Source: Deinococcus detaillensis (GTDB lineage: Bacteria; Deinococcota; Deinococci; Deinococcales; Deinococcaceae). Taken from it: 22,807 nt of DNA. The notes under the pieces are model-generated. The model saw only the letters and a list, made by a program, of their open reading frames with translations. It had not been told where the DNA came from and did not search any database. Shown here in pieces: positions 8,458 through 18,364 of the stretch. Position numbers and translations under genes: made by a program. Location of the stretch: assembly GCF_007280555.1 (NCBI RefSeq), contig NZ_VKDB01000032.1, positions 1 to 22,807 of the forward strand, read 5' to 3'. Each line of letters opens with the position of its first letter. The first letter of the stretch is position 1.

Positions 8458-8856
8458 ATGCACAAAGCCAAAATTGATGAGACGCCCCTACGCTACGACA
8501 CCTACGGCCCCGGCTACCTCTCGCGTGGCCCGCGCACCGATTTCGGCGTGGTGGTGTTGCCGCCTGGTCAAGATTTTCCCAACCATTACCACGAGCGCAC
8601 CGAGGAGTCGTTTTACACCCTGGAAGGAAACGCGGTGATGTGGACCAATGGGCTGCGGGTAGAACTGGGGCCGGGCGATTACCACCGCTGCGACCCGATG
8701 GAGATGCACTACCTCGTCAACGAGGGTGAGGTGCCCTGGCGGGCAGTGTTCATCAAAGCGCCGCACAACCCCGACGACGGCGTAGTCGTGGAATGGAAGC
8801 CGGGCCAGCCGGTGCCCGACATCGGGCCAAAGCTCAGCAACGACAGTGACGTATAG
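8458..8856 (+). CDS. small single-domain cupin protein
   Basis: Protein of 132 residues forming one cupin barrel. Motif 1 is present as PGQDFPNHYHERTEESFYTL followed by EG, giving the HxH(x)4E metal set, and motif 2 as GDYHRCDPMEMHYLVN with the fourth ligand histidine. A metal-binding active site is therefore likely. The ATG at 8458 has AAGGAGAA about 6 bases upstream and lies 11 bases after the kinase stop, so the two are surely co-transcribed. An in-frame ATG at 8425 lies inside the kinase gene and lacks a binding site. Small cupins include isomerases, dioxygenases and sugar-binding proteins; a role in converting the phosphorylated kinase product is inference from context only. Confidence 0.8.
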   Translation: MHKAKIDETPLRYDTYGPGYLSRGPRTDFGVVVLPPGQDFPNHYHERTEESFYTLEGNAVMWTNGLRVELGPGDYHRCDPMEMHYLVNEGEVPWRAVFIKAPHNPDDGVVVEWKPGQPVPDIGPKLSNDSDV

Positions 8857-8883
8857 AACGCCTTTCCCAGCAGCCGAGGTTCT

Positions 8884-11258
<2,375 letters not shown>

Positions 11259-11266
<8 letters not shown>

Positions 11267-12125
11267 GACTTTTCCTTTTGACGAGCAGCACCAACAGCGC
11301 CAGACCAAAGGTGCGCTCCGCCAGTTGCAGCGCCCTCGGCAAGTCGGCGGCGCAGGGCGAGCGGCCCGCCGGGTTGAGGGTGTAGACGCCGCGTTTGTCT
11401 AATCTGATGCCCAGCGCTCCCGCAAAAGCGCTCATCGGATGCCCCGCGTTGGGGCTGGTGGTGACATAGCGATCTTGCCACCAGACTCGCCAAGCTTTTG
11501 GCTGCCCAGCCACCACCAAGGCGCACAGGGCTGTCAGGCGGCTGGGCGCGAGGTTGAGCAGGTCGTCGGTTCGGGCCGCCGGTTTGCCCACCCATTCCAA
11601 CTCGGGCGTGCGGTAGCCCCACATGGCGTCGGCGGTGTTGGCGTAGCGGTAGAGGGCGGCCAGCCGCAGCCCTCCCACCCGGTAAGCCAGCAGCGGCGCG
11701 ATTAGGCTGTCGGAAAGGTTCTCGGCCAAACTTTCAATCGCCGCGCCCGCCACTTCGCAGGCGCTCAGCTCGGCGGTGTCGCGGCTGACCAGGTGCCACG
11801 AAAGCAAGCGCCGCGCTTCAGGCAAGTCGTCATGGGCCAGAGCGCTATGGACTGCTCTGACGGCGTCGAAGAGCGCTCGGCGGGCGAGCAAGGGCTTGAG
11901 CAGTACGCCCTGTGCCCACCACGGCAACCGCCGCGCTTGCTGCCCCGCCGCCGCGCTGATGACCGCCCCCAGCGTCCAGGTCAGCGTGCCCTCCGCCAGT
12001 TGGAGGAAAGGCGTTTGACCCCGCCACTGCTGCCGCGCCCACTTGAGGTAATTTCCCATCCAGACCACCGGATGAAAGTGGGCGGGCGGCTCACCCCAGG
12101 CGTCCAGCGCGAGAGCCAGCAGCAC
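11259..12125 (-). CDS. cbiB: adenosylcobinamide-phosphate synthase CbiB
   Basis: Membrane protein of 288 residues that joins aminopropanol (phosphate) to adenosylcobyric acid. Family blocks are all present: [12 protein letters not shown] near the N-terminus, [20 protein letters not shown] with [24 protein letters not shown], and [21 protein letters not shown] chose GTG at 12125, 8 bases after the cobO stop and with GAGG about 6 bases upstream; the frame runs on to 12308, but that part lies inside cobO and is Arg-rich, unlike the family. The protein is slightly shorter than the usual 300-320 and lacks much of the first hydrophobic segment. The next gene overlaps its stop. Confidence 0.92.
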
Positions 12126-12133
12126 GGCTCGCC

Positions 12134-12754
12134 TCAGTATTCCACCCCGATCTGCGCTCCAATTCCGGCGCTGTAGGCGTGCTTGACCGGCTGAATCTCG
12201 CTGACGGTATCGGCCAGCTCGATCAGTTCGGGCAGAGCGCCGCGCCCGGTAATCACCACGTGCATCAGCGGACTGCGGGCTTTCAGGGTGGCTTCCACCT
12301 CCGGCCAACTGACCCAGCCGTATTTGAGCGGATAGGTGAACTCGTCGAGCACGATCAAATCGTATTCGCCCGCTTCGATGGCGGCCCTAGCCAGTTCCCA
12401 GCCGTGCGCGGCCATCTCAGCGGAGTTCTCCAAGTTGCGCGAACGCCAGGTAAAACCGTCGCCCAGTCCTTCATACGGCAAGCCCAGCGCGTCGAGGGTG
12501 CGGTGCTCGCCGAACTTGGCATTCTCGTGCTTGAGAAACTGAAACAGCCGTGTCTTGAGGCCGCGCCCGTGCGCCCGCATCATCAGGCCCAGCGCGGCGG
12601 TGGTTTTGCCCTTGCCGTTGCCGGTGTTGACGATGATCAGCCCCCGCCGACCCTTGCTGATGCCTTCCTGCTTAATGTGGCTGTCGTTGGCTTCCTGCAA
12701 TTCCTGCATGGCGGCCTCGCGGCGCTGCCGGGTCGCTTCGTCGCCCGAAGTCAT
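12134..12754 (-). CDS. cobO: cob(I)yrinic acid a,c-diamide adenosyltransferase
   Basis: ATP:corrinoid adenosyltransferase of the CobA/CobO type, 206 residues, that adds the 5'-deoxyadenosyl group to cobalt in corrinoids. The P-loop is [15 protein letters not shown] (about 43-57); further family blocks are [30 protein letters not shown] and the C-terminal [17 protein letters not shown]. The ATG overlaps the stop of the upstream binding-protein gene as ATGA. An N-terminal helix rich in Glu, Arg and Gln precedes the P-loop, as is common in the family. Its position between the corrinoid-binding protein and CbiB fits both salvage and de novo use. Confidence 0.95.
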   Translation of the reverse strand: MTSGDEATRQRREAAMQELQEANDSHIKQEGISKGRRGLIIVNTGNGKGKTTAALGLMMRAHGRGLKTRLFQFLKHENAKFGEHRTLDALGLPYEGLGDGFTWRSRNLENSAEMAAHGWELARAAIEAGEYDLIVLDEFTYPLKYGWVSWPEVEATLKARSPLMHVVITGRGALPELIELADTVSEIQPVKHAYSAGIGAQIGVEY

Positions 12755-13617
12755 TTCAGCGCCTCCGGGTGAATCAGTTGGATCAACGTTCTCAGGGCGT
12801 CGGGCAGGCGCGGCCCCGGACGCGACAGCGCGTCGTTTTGCTCGGGCGTGACCTTGAAGACGCGGCCCGCTTTCACGGCGCTCAGGGTGTTCCAGCCGGG
12901 CCGGTTCTTGGCTTCATCCAGCGTCAAGCCGACCATCACCTGCGGATTACTTTTGACGATGAGTTCGGGGGCAATTTTGGGAAAGTCGCCTAAGCTGGAA
13001 GGAATAATCGTCTGGCCGCCGGCTTTGGCGATCAGCACGCCGATAAACGAATTGGGGCCGACTGAATACGGCGCAGGATCGACTTCGTAGTAAGTGCTGA
13101 CCTTGGGCAATTTGACGACGCTGGCGCTGAGGGTATTGAGTTCCGAGCGCATCTTGGTGATCAGCTTGACCGCTCCGGTTTCGTGGTCGGTCAGCTTGCC
13201 CAGCACTGCGATTTTTTCAAAAACTTCGTTGTAGGTCTGGGCCGTGCCGCCGTAGACGGTCAGACCCGCCGCCGCCAGCTTCTCGGTCAGGCGCGACCCT
13301 GCCGATTCGTCGGCCAGCACCAGATCGGGCTTGAGCGCCAAGATCGCTTCGATGTTGGGCTGGTAGCCGCTGCCGACTTTGGGAAGTTTGTTGGCGGCGT
13401 CGGGGTAGGTGCTGTACTTGTCCGCGCCGACCAGCTGATCGCCCGCGCCAATGGCAAAAAGTGTCTCGGTGTGCGAGGGCAGCATCGCCACGATTCTGAG
13501 CGGCTTACTTTTCAAAGTCACGGAGCGGCCCAGATCATCGGTGACGGTCAGCGGGTAGGTGGTGGCGGCGGCGCTGGACAGCAGGGCAAACAAAACGAAA
13601 GTGGCGGGGTGACGCAT
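12751..13617 (-). CDS. btuF: cobalamin ABC transporter substrate-binding protein, BtuF-like
   Basis: Secreted binding protein of 288 residues of the helical-backbone (BtuF/FhuD) class, which carries vitamin B12 or other corrinoids to a BtuCD importer. ATG at 13617 gives a signal peptide ([20 protein letters not shown]), and GGAG lies about 8 bases upstream; the frame extends to 13770 but that part overlaps leader RNA. Typical blocks are [40 protein letters not shown] and [17 protein letters not shown]. It is the first gene behind a cobalamin riboswitch and overlaps cobO by 4 bases. No BtuC or BtuD gene is adjacent. Siderophore-binding relatives are the alternative, but riboswitch and neighbours favour a corrinoid. 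Confidence 0.9.
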   Translation of the reverse strand: MRHPATFVLFALLSSAAATTYPLTVTDDLGRSVTLKSKPLRIVAMLPSHTETLFAIGAGDQLVGADKYSTYPDAANKLPKVGSGYQPNIEAILALKPDLVLADESAGSRLTEKLAAAGLTVYGGTAQTYNEVFEKIAVLGKLTDHETGAVKLITKMRSELNTLSASVVKLPKVSTYYEVDPAPYSVGPNSFIGVLIAKAGGQTIIPSSLGDFPKIAPELIVKSNPQVMVGLTLDEAKNRPGWNTLSAVKAGRVFKVTPEQNDALSRPGPRLPDALRTLIQLIHPEALK

Positions 13618-13667
13618 GGGTAAGCTCCGGTGTGCGTGGGCGAGAGCAGCCAGAGCGGGAGCACAGC

Positions 13668-13693
13668 AAAAAAAAGCCCGATCTGGCTGGGGC
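13668..13693 (-). terminator. attenuator-type terminator between riboswitch and btuF
   Basis: On the minus strand GCCC and GGGC (or AGCC and GGCT) can pair, directly followed by eight T residues. The stem is short but the T-run is long, and the place between riboswitch and first gene is where a cobalamin-controlled terminator is expected. Confidence 0.5.
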
Positions 13694-13800
13694 CAGCGCG
13701 GAGCCGTGCCGGAGGTGATCTCCAGCAGCACGCACAACTTGGCCCTCTGACGGCGAGAGGTGCCCCACACGCGGCCTTACGGCGCTTGGTGTGAGGCTTC

Positions 13801-13896
13801 CCTGAGAGGCATTCGGGCTTACAGAACTCAGTCTGATTACCGCTGCGCGACAGCGCCGGAATTTCACCGGACTTCCCCAACCTCAGGTGCCGGCAG
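13801..13896 (-). ncRNA. cobalamin riboswitch controlling btuF-cobO-cbiB-cobD-cobQ
   Basis: Read on the minus strand, the leader has GGGGAAGTCCGGTG, then AAATTCCGGCGCTG, then TCGCGCAGCGGTAA, followed by AAGCCCGAATGCC. This is the conserved core of cobalamin riboswitches (GGGAA..CCGGTGAAAxTCCGG.GCTG.CxCGCAxCGGTAA, then the B12 box). CCTGAG (13882-13887 region) and CTCAGG (13801-13806) can close the element. It lies about 185 bases upstream of btuF, with a terminator-like hairpin in between, so high cobalamin should switch the operon off. The 3' B12 box differs somewhat from the consensus. Confidence 0.88.
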
Positions 13897-13900
13897 CTTA

Positions 13901-13945
13901 GCAGAACTGGGCCGCGCAGAACTGGGCCGCGCGGAACTGGGCAGC
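13901..13945. repeat. three tandem 15-bp repeats
   Basis: Unit GCAGAACTGGGCCGC occurs at 13901-13915 and 13916-13930 exactly, and at 13931-13945 with two changes (GCGGAACTGGGCAGC). It sits immediately upstream of the minus-strand riboswitch, inside the divergent promoter region. It may be a slippage product, or spaced binding sites; 15 bases is about one and a half helical turns. Confidence 0.9.
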
Positions 13946-14040
13946 GCGGTTAGCGGACGCCGCGCAAAAACGAGGGACGCCGCCCCGAGTGCTACACTCC
14001 CGCTGGGATCAGCGCTTGACCTGACCCGCTCTGCTTGAGA

Positions 14041-14140
14041 GAAGTCCGGTAAATGCTCCCAGTAAACGGGCAAGCACAGTCCGGCACGGTTGTCGAGCAC
14101 GGTCGCGCCACGGTTTCAGTCCGGTTACTCACTGCACAGC
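14041..14140 (+). ncRNA. probable second, divergent cobalamin riboswitch ahead of cobS
   Basis: The plus-strand leader has TCCGGTAAATGCTCCC, AAACGGGCAAGCACAGTCC, then GCACGGTCGCGCCACGGT (14097-14114) and AGTCCGGTTACTCACTGC (14118-14135). The ACGGTCGCGCCACGGT core and the trailing AGTCCGG..AC...TGC box resemble the cobalamin riboswitch core and B12 box. Other parts depart from the consensus, for example GGGCAAG in place of GGGAA. A GC-rich terminator follows at 14237-14260, just before cobS, as expected for a cobalamin-controlled attenuator. No protein-coding gene fits this stretch. Confidence 0.6.
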
Positions 14141-14236
14141 TTATTGATGATCTGCTGAACTTGCTTCCGCGTCAGGAGCAGGGAAACGGCTTGCGGCCTT
14201 TTACCGGCTCAGCATCCCCGACTTTCCGACTTTGAC

Positions 14237-14260
14237 GCGCCCCCCGCCGGGCGCTTTTTT
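14237..14260 (+). terminator. rho-independent terminator between riboswitch and cobS
   Basis: GCGCCC, loop CCCGCC, GGGCGC, then six T residues: a perfect 6-pair GC stem with a T-run. It comes 60-80 bases before the cobS start and so would cut off cobS expression unless disrupted, which fits riboswitch attenuation. Confidence 0.85.
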
Positions 14261-14319
14261 GGTTCCGGTTGCCTGAGTTGAGGTTGACGCTTGGTTTTTA
14301 CAGACTTGATTCGGTACGC

Positions 14320-15066
14320 GTGGTGAGCAGCCTGAGCCGCCTGCTACGCCCGGCCCACCTGGCCCTGACCTTTTTGACCACCTTGCCGCTGCCGCACGTG
14401 CGTGAGGTGGGGGAAGGCGAATTTGCGCGGGCCAGCGGCTTTTACCCGCTGGCGGGCTACGCGGTGGGCGGCGGGGCGGCGCTGGTGTGGGCGGCCTGTC
14501 AGTGGCTGCACCTCCCACCGGGAGTCGGCGCGGCGCTGGCGGTGGCGGCTTGGTTGGCCCTGACCGGCATGCTGCACTTTGACGGGCTGGTGGACGCCGC
14601 CGACGCCCTGTTTGCCATGAAGTCGCCCGCCGAGCGGCTCAGAATTCTGGGCGACGTGCATGTGGGGGCCTTCGGGCTGGCGACGGGGGTGATCGCTCTG
14701 CTGATCCGCTTTTCGCTGCTTCAGGCGCTGCCGAACGCTTGGCCCCTCTTGATCGCGGCGGTGTCGGCGCGGCTGGCGGTGCTGGCTCCCATGAACCTTT
14801 ACCCGGCGGCAAGGGCCGAGTCGCTGGGCGCTCGCTCGCGGGAAGGCTGGTGGCCGGTGGCATGCTTGGTGGCCTTGCCCGCGCTGTTTTTTCCGCAGGC
14901 TTGGGCAGGATTTGCGGCGGCGCTGCTCTCGGCGCTGGGGGTGGCCGCCTTTGCAGCGCGGCGGCTGGGCGGCGGCATCAACGGCGACGTGTACGGCGCG
15001 TGCATCGAGGTGGCTGAACTCAGCGCCCTGACTGTGCTGGTCACGCTGGCAGGCTGGCCGAAATGA
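14320..15066 (+). CDS. cobS: adenosylcobinamide-GDP ribazoletransferase (cobalamin synthase)
   Basis: Membrane enzyme of about 248 residues that joins adenosylcobinamide-GDP and alpha-ribazole (phosphate) to give cobalamin (phosphate). Family features are [10 protein letters not shown] near the N-terminus, the metal-binding block [31 protein letters not shown] and a C-terminal [17 protein letters not shown]. Several hydrophobic segments lie between. Start choice is uncertain: GTG at 14320 or 14323 fits family length; the frame also runs back to TTG 14269, but that part has no family resemblance. No strong ribosome binding site is seen. It is the first gene after the attenuator and overlaps the next gene as ATGA. 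Confidence 0.93.
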   Translation: MVSSLSRLLRPAHLALTFLTTLPLPHVREVGEGEFARASGFYPLAGYAVGGGAALVWAACQWLHLPPGVGAALAVAAWLALTGMLHFDGLVDAADALFAMKSPAERLRILGDVHVGAFGLATGVIALLIRFSLLQALPNAWPLLIAAVSARLAVLAPMNLYPAARAESLGARSREGWWPVACLVALPALFFPQAWAGFAAALLSALGVAAFAARRLGGGINGDVYGACIEVAELSALTVLVTLAGWPK

Positions 15067-15632
15067 CCTTCGATTTGTACCTGATTCGCCACGCCCAGAC
15101 GCCCCGCAACGCCGAAGGCCGTTATCCCGGCAGACAGGACGACGCCGCCCTGACGCCAGAAGGGGAACGGCAGGCCCGCGCTCTGCATCTGCATGGGAGC
15201 GCACAGGTCTGGAGCAGTCCAGCGCGGCGCTGCTTGCAAACAGCAACTTTGGCAGGCCTAGATAAGCCTGAGCGCTCTCCCGCTTTGCTGGAAGCCGACT
15301 TTGGTGAGATGGCCGGACACACTTGGAGTGAATTGGAAACCCGTTACGGCACTCAGCCGCGCTGCTGGATCGACGCGCTGAGCGACCCCACTTCGGAAAG
15401 TGGCCCGCCCAGCGGCGAAACCGGGCGAGCTTTTCACGCACGGGTGCAGACCTGGCTCGACGCCCTACCCGGCGAAACAACCCTGGCTTTCACCCACGCC
15501 GGATTCATTTTGGCCGCCCTGCGCCTGACACTCGGTTTCAGTGCGGCCCGCATTCACCACGCCCGCGTGACCCACCTGAGGCGGGCGGGCGGCGCGTGGT
15601 GGCTGGAAGGACTCAACCTTGACAGACTCTAA
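15063..15632 (+). CDS. cobC: histidine phosphatase, alpha-ribazole phosphatase CobC type
   Basis: Protein of 189 residues of the histidine phosphatase superfamily. CobC removes the 5'-phosphate from alpha-ribazole phosphate or cobalamin phosphate. The catalytic histidine is in [10 protein letters not shown] (residues about 7-16, with RHA in place of the usual RHG); [11 protein letters not shown], the acidic EADFGEMAG and the second histidine in [11 protein letters not shown] complete the active site. The ATG overlaps the cobS stop by 4 bases and its end overlaps the cobU start. Position between cobS and cobU makes alpha-ribazole phosphatase much likelier than phosphoglycerate mutase. Confidence 0.88.
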   Translation: MTFDLYLIRHAQTPRNAEGRYPGRQDDAALTPEGERQARALHLHGSAQVWSSPARRCLQTATLAGLDKPERSPALLEADFGEMAGHTWSELETRYGTQPRCWIDALSDPTSESGPPSGETGRAFHARVQTWLDALPGETTLAFTHAGFILAALRLTLGFSAARIHHARVTHLRRAGGAWWLEGLNLDRL

Positions 15633-16149
15633 ATTGACCAAGGCGGGCAAGCTCATCTACATCACGGGCGGAGCCAGAAGCGGCAAGAGCAGCTTCGCCG
15701 AGCGGCAGGCCCTGCATTTGAGCGGCCACGCCGTGACCTACCTCGCCACCGCGCAGGCGTTTGACGGCGAAATGCGGGCACGAATCGAGCGCCACCAAAG
15801 TGACCGCCCCGCCGAGTGGATCACCCTTGAGGAGCCGCTGGACGTGGTGACGGCCCTGCAAGCAGCACACACGCCCACCGTTTTGCTGGACTGCTTGAGC
15901 TTGTGGGTCAGCAACCTGATGCTGGCCGAGCTGGAAGACGGTGAGGTGCTGGCGCGGGTGGACGACTTGCTCAGACGCAACACCGCCACCCTGATCGTGG
16001 TCAGCAACGAAGTAGGGCTGGGCATCGTCCCAGACAACGCGCTGGCCCGCCGCTACCGCGATCTGCTGGGCTGGGCCAATCAGCGCTTCGCCGCCGCCGC
16101 CGATGAAGCGCACCTGTTGGTCAGCGGCTTGCCCCTGCGCCTGAAATGA
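15619..16149 (+). CDS. cobU: adenosylcobinamide kinase / guanylyltransferase
   Basis: Bifunctional enzyme of 176 residues that phosphorylates adenosylcobinamide and then transfers GMP to give adenosylcobinamide-GDP. The P-loop is YITGGARSGKSSFAE near residues 14-28. The guanylylated histidine is likely the one in ERHQSDRPAEW. VLLDCLSLWVSNLML and VVSNEVGLGIVPDNALARRY are family blocks. The start is TTG at 15619, overlapping the previous gene by 14 bases; another TTG lies five codons in. The 3' end overlaps a possible start of cobT as ATGA. Confidence 0.94.
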   Translation: MTDSKLTKAGKLIYITGGARSGKSSFAERQALHLSGHAVTYLATAQAFDGEMRARIERHQSDRPAEWITLEEPLDVVTALQAAHTPTVLLDCLSLWVSNLMLAELEDGEVLARVDDLLRRNTATLIVVSNEVGLGIVPDNALARRYRDLLGWANQRFAAAADEAHLLVSGLPLRLK

Positions 16150-16163
16150 AGCGAGGAAACACC

Positions 16164-17282
16164 ATGAACTTGTCTGATCACCTTGCCGATTTGCTCAGCA
16201 GCGTTACTCCCGCCGACCAACTGGCCATGCAGGCCGCCCGTGAGCGGCAGGCTCAGCTCACCAAGCCGCCCGGCGCACTGGGCCAGCTCGAAGAAATTTC
16301 AGTGCGGCTGGCGGGCGTTTTTGGAACCCCCAAACCGCACCCGCGCGGCGTGGCAGTGATGGTGGCGGCGGGCGATCACGGCGTGGCCGCCGAGGGCGTC
16401 AGCGCCTTTCCGCAGGCGGTGACGCCAGCCATGGTGGGCAACTTTCTCCTTTCCACCCCGGCGGGCGCGGGCGGAGCCGCCGTCAACACCATCGCCCGCA
16501 GCCTCGGCGCACAGGTTTACGTGCTGGACGCGGGCGTAGCCGCCGAATTGCCGGATCATCCCCAGCTCATTCGCGCCGCCGTCCGGCGCGGCACCCGCAA
16601 CCTGAGGCTTGAGAGCGCCATGACGCGGGAAGAAACCCTGAGCCTGATCGCGGCGGGCGCGGCAGTGGCTCGGCAGGCCATCGGCGCGGGCGCGGATGTG
16701 CTGATTCCCGGCGAAATGGGCATCGCCAACACCACGCCCGCCAGTGCCCTGAGCGCCAAGCTGCTGGGCCTCGATCCTGCCGCCGTCACCGGGCGCGGCA
16801 CCGGGGTCGACGACCTGACTTTGGCCCACAAAGTTGAGGTGATTCGGGACGCGCTGGCCCGCCAGGGCAGCCAACTCAGCGACCCGCTGGGCGTGCTGGC
16901 CGATCTCGGCGGCTACGAAATCGCGGCCATGCTCGGCATGATGCTTCAGGCGACGGCCCTAAAGCGGGCCATCATCGTAGACGGCTTCGTGGAAGGTTCA
17001 GCGGCGCTCATTGGAGTAGCGCTCGCTCCAGCGCTGCGCGATTATTTATTTGCCGCCGGACTGTGCGCCGAAATCGGCCACCGCGCTCAGCTCGACCACC
17101 TGAAGCTGACGCCGATGTTTGACTTGGGGCTGCGGCTGGGGGAGGGCACCGGGGGGGTGCTGGCCGCGCCGTTCCTGCTGGCCGCCGCCGCGACGTTGCG
17201 CGAAATGCTGACGTTTGAGGAAGCGGGTGTGCCGGGCGGCTCGGAACCCTCCTTGGCACTTGAGCACGGCCTTCAGGGCTGA
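16164..17282 (+). CDS. cobT: nicotinate-nucleotide:dimethylbenzimidazole phosphoribosyltransferase
   Basis: Enzyme of 372 residues that makes alpha-ribazole phosphate from a benzimidazole base and nicotinate mononucleotide. Blocks: LTKPPGALGQLEEISVRLAG, MVAAGDHGVAAEGVSAFPQ, GEMGIANTTPASAL, GRGTGVDD, and the catalytic glutamate in LRLGEGTGGVLAAPFLL. I chose ATG 16164, which has GAGGAA about 7 bases upstream; an ATG at 16146 overlapping the cobU stop is also possible and adds six residues. It is the last gene of the rightward cobalamin operon. Its stop is 19 bases from the end of the convergent VIT gene. Confidence 0.95.
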   Translation: MNLSDHLADLLSSVTPADQLAMQAARERQAQLTKPPGALGQLEEISVRLAGVFGTPKPHPRGVAVMVAAGDHGVAAEGVSAFPQAVTPAMVGNFLLSTPAGAGGAAVNTIARSLGAQVYVLDAGVAAELPDHPQLIRAAVRRGTRNLRLESAMTREETLSLIAAGAAVARQAIGAGADVLIPGEMGIANTTPASALSAKLLGLDPAAVTGRGTGVDDLTLAHKVEVIRDALARQGSQLSDPLGVLADLGGYEIAAMLGMMLQATALKRAIIVDGFVEGSAALIGVALAPALRDYLFAAGLCAEIGHRAQLDHLKLTPMFDLGLRLGEGTGGVLAAPFLLAAAATLREMLTFEEAGVPGGSEPSLALEHGLQG

Positions 17283-17301
17283 CGGAGCACAGCCGCAGAC
17301 C

Positions 17302-18018
17302 CTACACTCCGCCCGAACCGGACACCAGCCTCGCGATCAGGAAGGCCGCGCCGGAGGCCACCGCACCCACGAACATGGTCTGGACAGCACTCTTGAGCAC
17401 CGATGACCCCGTGAAACGGCCCTTGAGTGCCCCAAAGGCAAACAGAGCGATCAGGGTCAAGACCACCGACAGCAGCAGCGCCCGGCTGAGCGTCAGATTG
17501 AGTGCGTACGGCGTCAGCGGAATGATGCCGCCCGCGATGTAGGCCAGCCCAATCGTCAGGGCTGATCTCAGCGCCCGTTTCGGATCCGGTTCCTCTAAAC
17601 CCAGTTCTTCTTTCATCATGAAACCAATCCAAGTCGTGCGGTTGCTGGTGATGGCCTGTGTGGCGGCTTCCAGTGGGTCGCCGGTCAGCCCATACTTCTG
17701 AAAGACGGCCCGCACCTCGCCAATCTCGGCGTCACGTTTCTCGTCAATTTCCTTTTCCTCGCGGGCACGTTCCGAGATGTAGGACTCATGTTCGCTGCGG
17801 GCTGCCAAGTACCCGCCCAGCCCCATGGCAATGCTTCCAGCGGCCATCTCGGCGATCCCGGCGATCAGCACCACGTGTCCGCTGGCAACTGCGCCCGACA
17901 GTCCGGCGGCCAGCGCGAAGGGGACGGTCAGGCCGTCGCTCATGCCGATCACGATGTCGCGCACCATCTCCGAGCCCGTGAAATGGGTTTCTCTGTGGCT
18001 GTTGACCGCTCTGTACAT
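17302..18018 (-). CDS. VIT1/CCC1-family Fe/Mn transporter
   Basis: Membrane protein of 238 residues of the vacuolar iron transporter family, which in bacteria exports or detoxifies Fe(II) or Mn(II). The N-terminal segment VRDIVIGMSDGLTVPFALAA is diagnostic. Between the second and third membrane segments lies the charged cytoplasmic metal-binding part (RAREEKEIDEKRDAEIGEV) with many Glu residues, and three more hydrophobic segments follow, five in all. The ATG has a strong AGGAGG about 4 bases upstream. It is divergent from dps with a 346-base gap, so the two probably answer to the same metal or stress signal. Confidence 0.9.
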   Translation of the reverse strand: MYRAVNSHRETHFTGSEMVRDIVIGMSDGLTVPFALAAGLSGAVASGHVVLIAGIAEMAAGSIAMGLGGYLAARSEHESYISERAREEKEIDEKRDAEIGEVRAVFQKYGLTGDPLEAATQAITSNRTTWIGFMMKEELGLEEPDPKRALRSALTIGLAYIAGGIIPLTPYALNLTLSRALLLSVVLTLIALFAFGALKGRFTGSSVLKSAVQTMFVGAVASGAAFLIARLVSGSGGV

Positions 18019-18364
18019 GGGGCCTCCTGTGACAGGGCAGTGTACTGCTACGAAAAGCGATTCTTTCTTTTGCGAGATGAATAGGTTTTGGGATCAGTTG
18101 CAAAAGTTATGTTGGATTAAAGAGAGACACGGCGATATTCAAATCAGCCGGGGCATTTAGCAAAGTAGATACTCCATTTGGTCGTGACCTGCTTCTCACC
18201 GCAAATTTACTGTTCCTTGTTTTCTGCCGGATTCATACCTCCGCTTAACGCTGCCGGCCTTTAATGCTTGAGGGACAAACGCCTCTGGAACCCTTCCAGA
18301 CCAGCATTCCTTTGACCTTTTCTCTTCGCTGCCGAGTGGCCGCCTATTTATAAAGGAGCTTTTG
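18019..18364. other. divergent regulatory region between VIT-type gene and dps
   Basis: No gene is supported in this AT-richer stretch. It must hold the promoters of both genes, but I could not fix a clean -35/-10 pair for either. A 17-bp palindrome lies at 18284-18300, about 65 bases before the dps start. I did not find the Deinococcus radiation/desiccation motif (TTATGNNATNNCATAA). Confidence 0.45.
18284..18300. promoter_or_regulatory. palindrome TCTGGAA-CCC-TTCCAGA, possible operator
   Basis: Perfect 7-base arms around CCC. Position 65-81 bases upstream of the dps ATG fits a regulator site or a 5' leader hairpin. It does not look like a Fur or DtxR box. Confidence 0.4.

Noticed and set aside
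12126..12308. Upstream extension of the CbiB frame
   Set aside because: It lies inside cobO, is rich in Arg and Asp, and does not resemble CbiB; GTG 12125 has a good binding site.
14053..14235. Open frame of 60 codons between the divergent cobalamin operons
   Set aside because: It overlaps the plus-strand riboswitch candidate and has no ribosome binding site; an RNA leader explains the stretch better.
14344..15480. Minus-strand open frame of 378 codons across cobS and the phosphatase gene
   Set aside because: It is Arg/Gln/Ser-rich, lacks any domain, and lies antisense to two well-supported genes in a tight operon.
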